Of a stretch of 64,000 nt of DNA, positions 52,423 through 62,826 are shown one piece after another. Every line of letters begins with the position of its first letter. Position 1 is the stretch's first letter. A model generated the notes under the pieces. That model was not told where the DNA came from and did no database searches. It worked only from the letters and a program-made list of their open reading frames with translations. The stretch is from Pseudomonas extremaustralis (GTDB taxonomy: Bacteria > Pseudomonadota > Gammaproteobacteria > Pseudomonadales > Pseudomonadaceae), in the NCBI RefSeq assembly GCF_900102035.1, contig NZ_LT629689.1:5483501-5547500 (forward strand), in the 5' to 3' direction. Both the position numbers and the translations under genes were made by a program.

Positions 52423-52451
52423 CCTGTAGGAGCGAGCAAGCTCGTTCCTAT
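52423..52451. repeat. REP element abutting the IS1111-group insertion
   Basis: TGTAGGAGCGAGCAAGCTCG with its mirror TTCCTA, about 29 bp, similar to the folK and response-regulator REPs but altered after GCTCG. It ends a few bases from the outer inverted repeat of the insertion sequence. Confidence 0.65.
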
Positions 52452-52465
52452 GTATGGACTCGCCC

Positions 52466-52702
52466 CCACATTCAACCCGCTTTTCAAACATTGTTACCCG
52501 GTTGCATCTATGTATCAGGCCTATTCAAGGAAGCCCAAACAGCTTCTGGCCAACATTGGATCAGCTCGCGATATGCCCATTACAGTTAGGCCTCAAGGGC
52601 CGGTAGGAGCGCAGGCATCAGTTCGCGACGGTCTGACCAGGGGTCAATGTTCTTTAGCATGGGTTGGAGCGGCTTAACGCCCCGGTGGCAGAACGCTGTA
52701 GA
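52466..52702 (-). ncRNA. Candidate bridge RNA region in the right end of the IS
   Basis: On the transposase strand this noncoding end can fold. TCGCGA (52566-52571) pairs with TCGCGA (52623-52628), ATGCC (52573-52577) with GGCAT (52614-52618), and the interior has GGCC (52589-52592) against GGCC (52598-52601). In IS110-family elements the noncoding end encodes a structured RNA that binds transposase, donor and target DNA; in the IS1111 group it lies in this end. Only the structure is seen; transcription and recognition loops are not proven. Confidence 0.5.
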
Positions 52703-53803
52703 TCAGTGACTCATCGTAGCCTCCTGGCTATTGCCTGGTTGGCGACGATAAGTCTGGTCATTTTGAAGGAGCCGCCAGAGGATGCGCAGGTTGCGGTTGG
52801 CCAAACGCACCGCCGCCTCCTTGCGTCCCAGGCGGGATATCCAGCGCTGTAGACGCTGGTCGTCCGGCTGCTCTGAATCCGGTCGTACCTGTCTTAGAAC
52901 TGCGTGGGCACCTTGGATCGCCAAGCTGCGCAAGTAAGCATCACCCTGTTTGCTCATCTTGCCCAACCGGATCTTCTCGCCACTACTGTGTTGGCTGGGT
53001 ACCAACCCGAAGTAGGCGGCGAACTGTCGAGCATTGGCGAAGCGTTCAGGCTCGGTTTGCTTGGCCAGTAGCGCTGTGGCAATGATCGGCCCCACTCCGC
53101 GTACCGTCATCAGCCGCTTGGCGGTCTCGTTCTGCTTGGCCGCTGTTTCGAGCCGACCAGTCAACACGTTCACGCGCTCGCCCAATTGATCCCATTCTCC
53201 TAGCAGCTCGGCGATCAGTTCACGCAGCAAATCGGGTAATGGCTGAGTAGCATCTTCCAGTATTCGAGGGACACGTTGGCTGATGGCTGTTTCGCCCTGC
53301 GCCATAGAGACCCCTTGCTCCAGCAACAAGCCACGCATCTGATTACCGACCGCCGTACGTCGCCGAATGTATCCCTGCCGGGCCCGGTGCAGTGCTTGCA
53401 TCGCCATCGCCGCTGCGCTCTTGACCGGTACCGCTGATATCGTGCAATCGCGGCCTGCACGCAGGATCGCCAATGCATCATTGCGATCGTTTTTCGGGCC
53501 GCTGCGATGATTGGCAACATGCTGAGCGGGCAGGATGCGCACGGGATTGCCCTGCGCTTGCAGCAACCGCGCCCATGCTTGAGCGCCTGGCCCGGTTTCC
53601 ACCAGCACCGTCACGCTTGCTGGAAGCTTCTGAAGAAAGGCCTGGAAGGCTTCACGTGACTTGATCCGATCCTCGAATATCACCTGTCCGAGCGCATCCT
53701 CACCGGCCACCTGAAAGACCTTTTTGGCAAGATCTACCGCAACGTTCATGCAGGTAGATACATCGGCTGACAAAGACTGGTTGATCGTCGTATGCTTTTT
53801 CAT
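52703..53803 (-). CDS. IS110-family (IS1111 group) transposase
   Basis: A 366-residue DEDD transposase. The N-terminal RuvC-like part has VAVDLAKKVFQV, VLVETGPGAQAWA and GPKNDRNDALAI; the C-terminal part has VRGVGPIIATALLAKQ and the conserved SKQGDAYLRSLAIQGAHAV with the serine of the family. The frame is complete, so it may be active. The ATG is at 53801-53803. Confidence 0.92.
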   Translation of the reverse strand: MKKHTTINQSLSADVSTCMNVAVDLAKKVFQVAGEDALGQVIFEDRIKSREAFQAFLQKLPASVTVLVETGPGAQAWARLLQAQGNPVRILPAQHVANHRSGPKNDRNDALAILRAGRDCTISAVPVKSAAAMAMQALHRARQGYIRRRTAVGNQMRGLLLEQGVSMAQGETAISQRVPRILEDATQPLPDLLRELIAELLGEWDQLGERVNVLTGRLETAAKQNETAKRLMTVRGVGPIIATALLAKQTEPERFANARQFAAYFGLVPSQHSSGEKIRLGKMSKQGDAYLRSLAIQGAHAVLRQVRPDSEQPDDQRLQRWISRLGRKEAAVRLANRNLRILWRLLQNDQTYRRQPGNSQEATMSH

Positions 53804-53896
53804 GGTCTCGCCCTCGCTGTCGTTGGCTTTCTATAAGAATGCCACCGTGGCGCACAGACGCCTCGGCTTGGGCGAGTCCATTCAATTACAGTGGCT

Positions 53897-54544
53897 TCAG
53901 ATGCGGTAGGTGCTTTTGGTCATGACTTTGGCCAGCAGGCTCATGCCAAACCTCACCGGTGCCGGAAAGCGGAAACCGCCGGCATCCAAGGCACTTTCTG
54001 CGTGGTGTTCTTCGTCGATACGCATCTGCTCAAGAATTGCGCGGGACTTTTCGTCTCCGGCTGGCAGTTGCTCCAAGTGCTCATCGAGGTGCTTGCAGAC
54101 CTGATTTTCGGTGGCCGCGACAAAACCGAGGCTGACCTTATCGCTGATCAGGCCGGCAGCAGCACCGATACCAAACGACAAACCATAAAACAACGGGTTC
54201 AGCACGCTTGGGTGGCTGCCCAGTTGGCGGATGCGTTGCTCGCACCACGCGAGGTGGTCGATTTCTTCCTCGGCTGCATGCTCCATTGCTGCGCGCACCT
54301 GAGGCAACTTGGCCGTCAGGGCCTGGCCTTGATACAGCGCCTGGGCGCAGACTTCGCCGGTATGGTTGATGCGCATGAGGCCGGCGACGTGGCGGGTATC
54401 GGTCTCGCTCATCTGTGCGTCGGGCTGCACGATGGCGGGCGATGGACGATAGGGCTGGCCGCTGAAGGGAAGCAGTGTGCGCATGGCTGTATCGGCTTGC
54501 AGCAACAGACGGTCAATCGGCGAGTAGTGACGTTGGGTAGTCAT
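53897..54544 (-). CDS. coq7: 3-demethoxyubiquinol 3-hydroxylase Coq7
   Basis: A 215-residue di-iron hydroxylase. Ligand motifs are [25 protein letters not shown] and [12 protein letters not shown]. It hydroxylates the quinone ring in ubiquinone synthesis. Its stop codon is 16 bp from the IS inverted repeat, so the element inserted without damaging the gene. Confidence 0.95.
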   Translation of the reverse strand: MTTQRHYSPIDRLLLQADTAMRTLLPFSGQPYRPSPAIVQPDAQMSETDTRHVAGLMRINHTGEVCAQALYQGQALTAKLPQVRAAMEHAAEEEIDHLAWCEQRIRQLGSHPSVLNPLFYGLSFGIGAAAGLISDKVSLGFVAATENQVCKHLDEHLEQLPAGDEKSRAILEQMRIDEEHHAESALDAGGFRFPAPVRFGMSLLAKVMTKSTYRI

Positions 54545-54661
54545 GCTGACCTCAGGGAAGAATCTCGGCGGCCAGTTTACCGCAAGAGGGGGCGAAGCGT
54601 TTGCGCTGAGTCAAAGGCATAGGGTCGCATGCCGGGGCCGGCGACCCGTGTATCAAGGGTA

Positions 54662-55000
54662 TCAGCCCGGCGGCCAGTTCATCTGGCGCTGACCCAGCAC
54701 ATGCATATGGATGTGGTAAACGGTCTGGCCACCCTCTTCGTTGCAGTTCATCACTACGCGGAAGCCCTTCTCGCAGCCCAGTTCCAGGGCCAGGCGCTGA
54801 GCGGTGAACAGGATATGCCCAGCCAAGGTTTTGTCGTCCTCGGTCAGATCATTCAGGGTGCGGATCGGTTTTTTCGGGATAACCAGAAAATGTACCGGCG
54901 CTTGTGGGGCGATATCGTGGAAGGCGAGAACCTGGTCATCTTCATAGATGATCTTCGCGGGTATTTCTCTGTTGATGATCTTGGTGAACAGAGTATCCAA
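54662..55000 (-). CDS. HIT family protein (histidine triad hydrolase)
   Basis: A 112-residue HIT protein with YHIHMHVLG at the catalytic triad. It hydrolyses nucleotide phosphoramidates. I chose TTG at 55000 ([15 protein letters not shown]) with GGAG eight bases upstream, because a longer frame starts with sequence unlike the family. Confidence 0.9.
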   Translation of the reverse strand: MDTLFTKIINREIPAKIIYEDDQVLAFHDIAPQAPVHFLVIPKKPIRTLNDLTEDDKTLAGHILFTAQRLALELGCEKGFRVVMNCNEEGGQTVYHIHMHVLGQRQMNWPPG

Positions 55001-55046
55001 AGCTGTTTCTCCATGGTGAATGTGCAGGGTGAGTGTACTCAGCCGG

Positions 55047-55835
55047 TCAGCGCGGGCAATAGGCCTTATTGATGGCGCCGGCAATCTTGCGGGTCAGCCA
55101 GCGTGGGCTCAAGCGCGGGCTGAAGGCGATCCAGCGGTTGCGTCGACCAGGAATAATGATGGCTTTGTTCCGTTCCAGGGCGCGTACCGTGTAGAGCGCC
55201 ACTTCTTCCGGGCTCATCAGTTTGTCAGTGCGCTCGAGCTTGGCGGTGTCCATCTGCGCGGTGCCATAGAAGGCAGTGCGTGTCGGGCCGGGGCAGAGCA
55301 CCGAGACCTTGATGCCACAGGTTTTCAACTCTTCGCGCAGGCCTTCGGAGAAATGCAGCACATAGGCCTTGCTGGCGTAGTAGCTGCTCATCCACGGACC
55401 GGGCTGGAACGCCGCGACCGACGCGACGTTGAGGATTTGCCCGCCGCCATGCAACGCCATGGCATTGCCCAGGGCATGGCACATACGGGTGAGGGCGAGG
55501 ATGTTGACTTCGATCAGGTCCTGCTCGGTCATCCAGTCCTGTGCCAGGAAAGGCCCACTGGTGCCAATGCCGGCGCAATTGACCAGCAAGTCGATCTGCC
55601 GTTCGCCTTCTTCAAGCTCCAGCAGGAACCCGGACAAGCGTAGCGGCTCCCCCAGATCGCAGGCCCGAAACAGCACCTCGACGCCGAAGCGTTGAGTCAA
55701 TTCAATTGCAATGCTTTCCAACTGATCACGCTGGCGGGCCACCAGAATCAAGCTGCGGCCGCGTCGGGCCAGGGCTTCGGCCAGGGCCAGGCCGATGCCG
55801 CTGGAGGCGCCGGTGATCAGAGCGTAACGGGTCAT
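55047..55835 (-). CDS. Short-chain dehydrogenase/reductase
   Basis: A 262-residue SDR. The nucleotide motif is TGASSGIG at residues 8-15, the active site has the Ser of NVASVAAF and YYASKAYV. The substrate is unknown. The start at 55835 has a GGAG site; four codons upstream is an alternative start. Confidence 0.87.
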   Translation of the reverse strand: MTRYALITGASSGIGLALAEALARRGRSLILVARQRDQLESIAIELTQRFGVEVLFRACDLGEPLRLSGFLLELEEGERQIDLLVNCAGIGTSGPFLAQDWMTEQDLIEVNILALTRMCHALGNAMALHGGGQILNVASVAAFQPGPWMSSYYASKAYVLHFSEGLREELKTCGIKVSVLCPGPTRTAFYGTAQMDTAKLERTDKLMSPEEVALYTVRALERNKAIIIPGRRNRWIAFSPRLSPRWLTRKIAGAINKAYCPR

Positions 55836-55898
55836 GCCTTTCTCCATCGCAACGCCGCGGTGCCGGTGATAGATGCATCACAGGCGGCGGGCGTTTTT

Positions 55899-56861
55899 TC
55901 ACTGTTCTGGAGAGTCTACAGGTTCGGCCGCATCGTCAGCACTTTGCGCGTCTTCTTCTTCGACGATCACGCTTTGGTCGACGTCCTGGTCGGCGTTGAG
56001 GGAGCTGCTTTCATAGCTGCTGTCGACGTTGGCTTCGAGTTGGTTCAGGTAGCCGTTCATGCCCAAGGTCATCACAATGATGAGCATCAATGGGATAAAC
56101 GCCAGCCACAGGGACGCCAGGACCTTCACCGCGGTGGAGTTGCGTGGTGGTGGTGCGCCGTACTGGTTGGCGCCGGCGTTACCGGGCAACACCAGCAGCA
56201 GCAGTGGGAAAATGCTGTTCACCAGCGGCACCAGGTTCAGCAGGTACAGCCAGCCCGACCAGCCCAGGTCGTGCAGGCGTTGTACACCGATTTGCACGCT
56301 GACCCAGACCATCGCGACGAACAATGCAAAGCCCAGCAGTGAACCCAGAATGACACCTGCCGTCGGCGAAGCGGTCGCTACCGCAAAGCTTGCGGTGGCG
56401 ATAATGCCTGAGGCAACGAGCATTGCGACGGTCAATACAAGTGTCCATGCCAGGTACCGCAAGCGCCCGATGCGCCCGTCGATGGTGAACACATTGAGCG
56501 TGGAATACTCAGGCAGGTCGTCACCTACAGGCGCGCGTGGCGGCGCATAGGGCGAGGCACCCGTGCGGGAGAATCCAGAATCACCGGCGTCGGTCTCGTG
56601 GGTTTCGGCAAGGCTGAAGGTCACGGGTTGTTCTGGTTCGATACGAGCATCGACCCCGGCGTTTTTCAGTGCGGTGAGGTAGGTTTCGGCATCGGGACGG
56701 GACAAGTCGCGCTTCAGGGCTACCGTGCGGCCCGTAAAGAGCTTCTCGATGGCTTCGACTTCACTTTTGAACAGCTCGGCCAGGTTCAGTTTCGCCGTGG
56801 TGCTTTCGACGCCCGGGAGCAAGGCTCCATCAAACACAATCTTGAAACGGTTGTCGCTCAT
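55899..56861 (-). CDS. DUF805 family membrane protein
   Basis: A 320-residue protein. A cytoplasmic N-terminal half (about 1-120) precedes a DUF805 region (about 125-235) with GRIGRLRYLAWTLVL, VGVQRLHDLGWSGWL-like and several membrane segments, and an acidic C-terminal tail (EEEDAQSADDAAEPVD). Function is unknown. It is not obviously in an operon with its neighbours. Confidence 0.8.
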   Translation of the reverse strand: MSDNRFKIVFDGALLPGVESTTAKLNLAELFKSEVEAIEKLFTGRTVALKRDLSRPDAETYLTALKNAGVDARIEPEQPVTFSLAETHETDAGDSGFSRTGASPYAPPRAPVGDDLPEYSTLNVFTIDGRIGRLRYLAWTLVLTVAMLVASGIIATASFAVATASPTAGVILGSLLGFALFVAMVWVSVQIGVQRLHDLGWSGWLYLLNLVPLVNSIFPLLLLVLPGNAGANQYGAPPPRNSTAVKVLASLWLAFIPLMLIIVMTLGMNGYLNQLEANVDSSYESSSLNADQDVDQSVIVEEEDAQSADDAAEPVDSPEQ

Positions 56862-56935
56862 GCAGGCATCCTTGTCACTTGTTCAGGGAGGTAGTGCGGG
56901 CTTGCTCTATGGGCAGGCCCTGCGGTGTTTATGGT

Positions 56936-57898
56936 TCAGCGTGGCCAGCGCAATTGTATCGCGTGCTCGAGTGCCTTGCGGTATTCGGCATCCAGGCGGG
57001 CAACGAGTTCATCGACGCTGGGCAAATCATTAATCTCACCAACGCCCTGGCCGGCAGACCATACAGTCTTCCAGGCCTTGGCTTCGTCGCTCAAGGGCTT
57101 GAGCTTGGAACCGAAATTGATCTCGCCTTTGCCCTGTAGGGACTTGATGTCGAAACCGGCGTTTTCCAGGCTCTGGCGCATAAAGCTTGCGGGTACGCCA
57201 GAGACGGCCGCAGTGTGCACGATGTCGGCGGCGTGCGATGTGAGCAGCATCTCCTTATATGCATCAGGTGCGTGGCTTTCGGCGGTCGCGATAAAGCGCG
57301 TACCGAGGTAGGCCAGGTCTGCGCCGAGCAACTGGGCGGCGAGGATTTCGTGCCCATGGTTGAGGCAGCCGGCAAGCAGCAGGGTTTTGTCGAAGAATTG
57401 GCGAATCTCGGCAACCAGCGAGAAGGGGCTCCAAGTGCCGGCATGTCCCCCGGCGCCAGCGGGCACGGCGATCAAACCATCCACACCGGCTTCAGCGGCT
57501 TTTTCGGCATGGCGCCGAGTGGTGACGTCATGGAAAACCAGGCCGCCATAGCTGTGTACGGCGTCCACCAACTCTTTCACTGCACCGAGGCTGGTGATCA
57601 CGATCGGCACTTTGTGCTCGACGCAGATCGCCAGGTCGGCCTCCAGTCGCGGATTGCTGTTGTGCACTATCAAATTGACGGCATAGGGTGCGGGATTCTC
57701 CAACTGCGCCAGGCCCGTTTCAATTTCCTCCAGCCAGGCTTTGAAACCACTGCTTTCGCGCTGGTTCAGCGCCGGGAAACTCCCGACCACGCCATTGCGG
57801 CAGCACGCCAGGACCAGCTGTGGATTGGAAATCAGGAACATCGGCGCAGCCACAACGGGCAGGCGCAGGCGTTGTTCTAGCAGAGCGGGCAGCGACAT
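56936..57898 (-). CDS. Nitronate monooxygenase family protein
   Basis: A 320-residue FMN-dependent 2-nitropropane dioxygenase-like protein. It starts MSLPALLEQRLRLPVVAAPM, has the FMN/phosphate region GLIAVPAGAGGHAGTWSPFSLV and LLAGCLNHG. The substrate is not known; propionate-3-nitronate is the usual one for the family. Confidence 0.87.
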   Translation of the reverse strand: MSLPALLEQRLRLPVVAAPMFLISNPQLVLACCRNGVVGSFPALNQRESSGFKAWLEEIETGLAQLENPAPYAVNLIVHNSNPRLEADLAICVEHKVPIVITSLGAVKELVDAVHSYGGLVFHDVTTRRHAEKAAEAGVDGLIAVPAGAGGHAGTWSPFSLVAEIRQFFDKTLLLAGCLNHGHEILAAQLLGADLAYLGTRFIATAESHAPDAYKEMLLTSHAADIVHTAAVSGVPASFMRQSLENAGFDIKSLQGKGEINFGSKLKPLSDEAKAWKTVWSAGQGVGEINDLPSVDELVARLDAEYRKALEHAIQLRWPR

Positions 57899-57922
57899 TG
57901 GAGGTACCCCGAGTCATTGACG

Positions 57923-58351
57923 TTAGAACGGTTTGACCACGACCAAAATTACGATAGCCAGCAATATGAGAACCGGGACTTCATTGAACCAGCGATAAAA
58001 GACATGGCTGCGGGTGTTTTCGCCACGGGCAAAACGTTTTACCTGCGCACCGCACATGTGGTGGTAGCCGATAAGGAACACCACCAGGGTGAGCTTGGCG
58101 TGAATCCAGGCGCCCGATTGGAAAATGCTGGGGTTCAGGGCAATCAGCCAGATGCCGAATACCAGGGTGGCAATCATCGCCGGCCCCATGATGCCGCGAT
58201 ACAGCTTGCGCTCCATCACGTTGAAACGCTCCTTGCTCACCGCATCCTCGCTTTGTGCGTGGTAGACGAACAGGCGTGGCAGGTAAAACAGCCCGGCAAA
58301 CCAGCACACGATGGCGACGATATGGAAGGCTTTGACCCATAGATAAAGCAT
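57923..58351 (-). CDS. hemJ: Protoporphyrinogen oxidase HemJ
   Basis: A 142-residue four-helix membrane protein. Motifs are KAFHIVAIVCWFAGLFYLPRL, GAWIHAKLTLVVFLIGYHH and WFNEVPVLILLAIV. HemJ oxidises protoporphyrinogen IX in heme synthesis. It starts 136 bp before argC and divergent from it, which is the standard Pseudomonas arrangement. Confidence 0.93.
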   Translation of the reverse strand: MLYLWVKAFHIVAIVCWFAGLFYLPRLFVYHAQSEDAVSKERFNVMERKLYRGIMGPAMIATLVFGIWLIALNPSIFQSGAWIHAKLTLVVFLIGYHHMCGAQVKRFARGENTRSHVFYRWFNEVPVLILLAIVILVVVKPF

Positions 58352-58487
58352 TTTTAGTTATTCCCAGGTTCACGGTAACTGAAGATAGTAGTGGCTCATG
58401 CGTCCTTACGTCACCTTGGCGGTTGTCGCAGGACAATGCGGCCCCTATTATCGACGGCTTTCCAGTGGGTTCTTTGAGGGCAGGTTT

Positions 58488-59522
58488 ATGGTCAAGGTCG
58501 GTATCGTCGGCGGCACGGGTTACACCGGTGTCGAACTGCTGCGTCTGTTGGCTCAGCATCCGCAAGCTGAGGTGGTAGTCATCACTTCCCGATCCGAGGC
58601 CGGTCTGGCTGTGGCTGATATGTACCCGAACCTGCGGGGCCACTACGACGGCCTGGCCTTCAGCGTGCCGGACATCAAGACCCTCGGCGACTGTGACGTG
58701 GTGTTTTTTGCCACCCCTCACGGCGTTGCCCACGCGCTGGCCGGTGAGCTGCTGGCTGCGGGCACCAAGGTGATCGATCTGTCGGCGGATTTCCGTCTGC
58801 AGGACGCCGACGAGTGGGCCAAATGGTACGGTCAGCCTCATGGGGCACCGGAACTGTTGGGAGAGGCCGTGTACGGCCTGCCTGAAGTCAATCGTGAGCA
58901 GATCAAGCAAGCGCGCCTGATTGCCGTGCCGGGTTGCTATCCGACCGCGACGCAGTTGGGCTTCTTGCCATTGCTTGAAGCCGGGCTGGCGGATGCTTCG
59001 CGCCTGATCGCCGACTGCAAATCTGGCGTCAGCGGCGCCGGTCGTGGGGCAGCGGTGGGTTCGCTGTACTCCGAGACGTCGGAAAGCATGAAGGCCTACG
59101 CGGTAAAAGGGCATCGCCATCTGCCGGAAATCCGCCAGGGGCTGCGTCGCGCCGCCGGCAAGGACGTGGGGCTGACCTTTGTACCGCACCTGACGCCGAT
59201 GATCCGTGGCATTCATTCCACGCTTTACGCAACCGTGGTTGATCGCTCGGTCGATCTGCAGGCGCTGTTTGAAAAGCGCTACGCCAACGAGCCGTTCGTC
59301 GATGTGATGCCGGTCGGCAGTCATCCGGAGACCCGCAGTGTGCGTGGCGCCAACGTCTGCCGTATCGCCGTGCACCGCCCACAAGATGGCGACTTGGTCG
59401 TGGTGCTGTCGGTGATCGATAATCTGGTCAAGGGCGCGTCGGGCCAGGCGGTGCAGAACATGAACATCCTGTTCGGCCTGGATGAAAAGCTGGGCTTGTC
59501 CCACGCAGGCATGCTGCCGTAA
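58488..59522 (+). CDS. argC: N-acetyl-gamma-glutamyl-phosphate reductase ArgC
   Basis: A 344-residue type I ArgC. The nucleotide motif is [17 protein letters not shown] and the catalytic cysteine is in [15 protein letters not shown]. It acts in arginine synthesis. The ATG at 58488 has a GGCAGG site; a longer frame 30 codons upstream is noncoding-like. Confidence 0.97.
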   Translation: MVKVGIVGGTGYTGVELLRLLAQHPQAEVVVITSRSEAGLAVADMYPNLRGHYDGLAFSVPDIKTLGDCDVVFFATPHGVAHALAGELLAAGTKVIDLSADFRLQDADEWAKWYGQPHGAPELLGEAVYGLPEVNREQIKQARLIAVPGCYPTATQLGFLPLLEAGLADASRLIADCKSGVSGAGRGAAVGSLYSETSESMKAYAVKGHRHLPEIRQGLRRAAGKDVGLTFVPHLTPMIRGIHSTLYATVVDRSVDLQALFEKRYANEPFVDVMPVGSHPETRSVRGANVCRIAVHRPQDGDLVVVLSVIDNLVKGASGQAVQNMNILFGLDEKLGLSHAGMLP

Positions 59523-59543
59523 GGCGGTTATGTCGCTTAACAG

Positions 59544-59564
59544 AAGGCCCATCGATCGGGCCTT
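59544..59564 (+). terminator. Terminator of argC
   Basis: AAGGCCC (59544-59550) and GGGCCTT (59558-59564) with a seven-base loop, followed by TTGTGTTTTT. It starts about 21 bp after the stop codon. Confidence 0.75.
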
Positions 59565-59687
59565 TTGTGTTTTTAATGGCGGCTGCGCAGATTGATATAC
59601 CGTAACAATAGTTGACCGCTTTTCTAGGAGAAGCGGATAATGCCGACCATTACGCATATGGCGGCGGTACGCCGGGAGATTATCAGC

Positions 59688-60038
59688 ATGAGCGTTGAAT
59701 CCTTCACCCCCACGGCTTTGCAATTCACCCACGGTGCTGCGCACAAGGTGAAGAGCCTGGTCGATGAAGAGGGTAATGATCGCTTGAAGCTGCGCGTATT
59801 CGTTACGGGCGGCGGTTGTTCAGGGTTTCAGTACGGTTTTACCTTCGATGAAGAAGTGGCCGATGATGACACCATTGTTGAGCGCGAAGGTGTGAGCCTG
59901 GTTGTGGACCCCATGAGTTTCCAATACTTGGCAGGCGCCGAGGTGGATTATCAGGAAGGTCTTGAGGGTTCACGTTTCGTGATCAAGAACCCTAATGCCA
60001 CTACTACATGTGGTTGTGGGTCTTCGTTCTCGATCTGA
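59688..60038 (+). CDS. erpA: Iron-sulfur cluster insertion protein ErpA
   Basis: A 116-residue A-type carrier protein. Cluster cysteines are in [10 protein letters not shown] and [12 protein letters not shown]. It delivers Fe-S clusters to client proteins. The ATG at 59688 gives the usual length, with GGAG upstream; an upstream ATG at 59640 also has a strong AGGAG site and would add 16 residues with no family support. Confidence 0.92.
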   Translation: MSVESFTPTALQFTHGAAHKVKSLVDEEGNDRLKLRVFVTGGGCSGFQYGFTFDEEVADDDTIVEREGVSLVVDPMSFQYLAGAEVDYQEGLEGSRFVIKNPNATTTCGCGSSFSI

Positions 60039-60053
60039 TCGGTAGCGGATATA

Positions 60054-60091
60054 AAAACGCCGCTTGGCTTTGATCGGCCCAGCGGCGTTTT
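60054..60091. terminator. Bidirectional terminator between erpA and anmK
   Basis: An 11-bp perfect stem, AAAACGCCGCT (60054-60064) with AGCGGCGTTTT (60081-60091), between two convergent genes. T tracts flank it on both sides. Confidence 0.8.
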
Positions 60092-60103
60092 GCTGTCTGG
60101 ATT

Positions 60104-61198
<1,095 letters not shown>

Positions 61199-62617
61199 TT
61201 AACGCTTCGCCGAAGCCAGCAGGGTAGAGCGCTCTTGATCCATGCGCGCCATCAGCGGCTGGCTTTGTTGCATGAAGCGCGCGCGTTCGGCCTTGGCGAT
61301 CGGGTCTGCCATCGGCAGCTTCTGGCCCAATGGATCGACGTGTACACCATTGACTTGGAACTCGTAATGCAAGTGTGGGCCGGTGGACAGGCCCGTGGTA
61401 CCGATATAGCCGATCACCTGGCCCTGTTTCACGTTGCCACCGGTCTGTACGCCCTTGGCGAAACCTTGCATGTGGCCATACAGCGTACGGTAGGTGTTGC
61501 CGTGCTGGATGATCACGGTGTTGCCATAACCGCCGCGGCGTCCAGCCAGCAATACCTTGCCGTCACCTGCGGCCTTGATGGGTGTACCGCGCGGAGCTGC
61601 ATAGTCGACGCCTTTGTGTGCGCGGATCTTGTTCAGGATTGGGTGTTTGCGACCCATGGAGAAACGCGAGCTGATGCGGGCGAAATCCACAGGTGTGCGG
61701 ATAAAGGCCTTGCGCATGCTGTTGCCATCAGCCGTGTAGTAACTGCTGTTGCCTTGTTTGTTGGTGTAGCGCACAGCGGTGTAGGTTTTGCCGCGGTTGG
61801 TGAAGCGCGCGGAAAGGATATTGCCGGTGCCGACCACTTTGCCGTTGGCGACCTTCTGCTCATAGATCACGTCGAATTCGTCGCCCTGGCGGATGTCCTG
61901 GGCGAAGTCGATGTCGTAGCCAAAAACGCTAGCCATGTCCATGGTCATACTGTGGGACAAGCCGGCGCGGGCGGCCGATTGCGACAGCGAGCTGTTGATT
62001 ACGCCATGTACATAGGCGGAGCGCATCACCGGCTTTGTGATGATGCGATTGAATGCAAAGCCTTTGGCGCCCTTGGTCAGGGTGATGCTTTCCAGGTCGC
62101 TGATGTTGCTATGCAGGTTGTTCAGGTGACCCTCTGGGGTCAGTTCGAATTCGAGTTTTTGACCACGCTTGAGTTGGCTGAATTGCTTGGCTTGTTTATC
62201 GCTGGCCAAGACCTCATTAACAGTGGTGGCAGGTAGGCCGACCTTTTCGAACAGCGTGGAAAGGGTGTCGCCCTTGCCGACGATCACTTCACGATGTTGA
62301 GGGCTCTTTGCTAGTGCTGTCGCAGGTGCGGGCTGCTGCTGGGCGGTTTGACCAGTCTCGTCAGGGGCGCTTTCGATTTGGGCAAACGGCGAATCGACGG
62401 GGGCATTTGTGGCTTGTTGAGCGCCGGAAGCGTCTTGATCTTGTGTCAGTTGTTCAACTGGACTTTCCAAGTCAAGGCTCAGGGATGTTCGTTTGGCTTC
62501 TACGTCGCTGGAAGGGAATACCAGGAGTGCCAGGCTCAAAAGGGCAGCGATACCACTTGCGGCGAGCAGGTGGGTCTTTGGGTAAAGCGGCGGCGCTTTA
62601 GACGGTTCTGTGGTCAT
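61199..62617 (-). CDS. M23-family peptidoglycan DD-metallopeptidase
   Basis: A 472-residue protein. An N-terminal membrane anchor (LLAASGIAALLSLALLVFPSS), an OapA/LysM-like segment (VIVGKGDTLSTLF) and a C-terminal M23 domain with KGVDYAAPRGTPIKA and STGPHLHYEF (metal ligands H and D, and HxH). It cuts or remodels peptidoglycan. The start is uncertain: ATG at 62617 (MTTEPS) is used; one at 62662 adds 15 residues, and neither has a good ribosome site. The next gene is divergent. Confidence 0.87.
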   Translation of the reverse strand: MTTEPSKAPPLYPKTHLLAASGIAALLSLALLVFPSSDVEAKRTSLSLDLESPVEQLTQDQDASGAQQATNAPVDSPFAQIESAPDETGQTAQQQPAPATALAKSPQHREVIVGKGDTLSTLFEKVGLPATTVNEVLASDKQAKQFSQLKRGQKLEFELTPEGHLNNLHSNISDLESITLTKGAKGFAFNRIITKPVMRSAYVHGVINSSLSQSAARAGLSHSMTMDMASVFGYDIDFAQDIRQGDEFDVIYEQKVANGKVVGTGNILSARFTNRGKTYTAVRYTNKQGNSSYYTADGNSMRKAFIRTPVDFARISSRFSMGRKHPILNKIRAHKGVDYAAPRGTPIKAAGDGKVLLAGRRGGYGNTVIIQHGNTYRTLYGHMQGFAKGVQTGGNVKQGQVIGYIGTTGLSTGPHLHYEFQVNGVHVDPLGQKLPMADPIAKAERARFMQQSQPLMARMDQERSTLLASAKR

Positions 62618-62826
62618 AGGTAATTTTGACTTTGAAGATGAATTGGAAAAGATGAATGACATGATGAAGATGAAATAACTGTATAAAATATAACCAAATC
62701 ATCTGTGGCGCAAGCTTGCGAATGCTGGGCTTGCTGAACGGTGTCCGTGCGCAGGGCAAAACTTGTAATTAGTCCCTGATCTTGTATGGTTGGTTCCCTT
62801 TTGAATCTGAGCCTTGCGGGTCTGTT

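Larger units (their letters stand above)
52447..53890 (-). mobile_element. IS1111-group insertion sequence (IS110 family)
   Basis: A single-transposase element of about 1.44 kb. Twelve-base inverted repeats, ATGGACTCGCCC (52454-52465) and GGGCGAGTCCAT (53870-53881), lie close to, but not at, the tips, which is the subterminal pattern of the IS1111 group. The short end (78 bp, 53804-53881) precedes the transposase and the long end (about 249 bp, 52454-52702) follows it. The exact tips cannot be set because this family usually leaves no target duplication. It lies between the OsmC gene and coq7, next to a REP. Confidence 0.78.
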
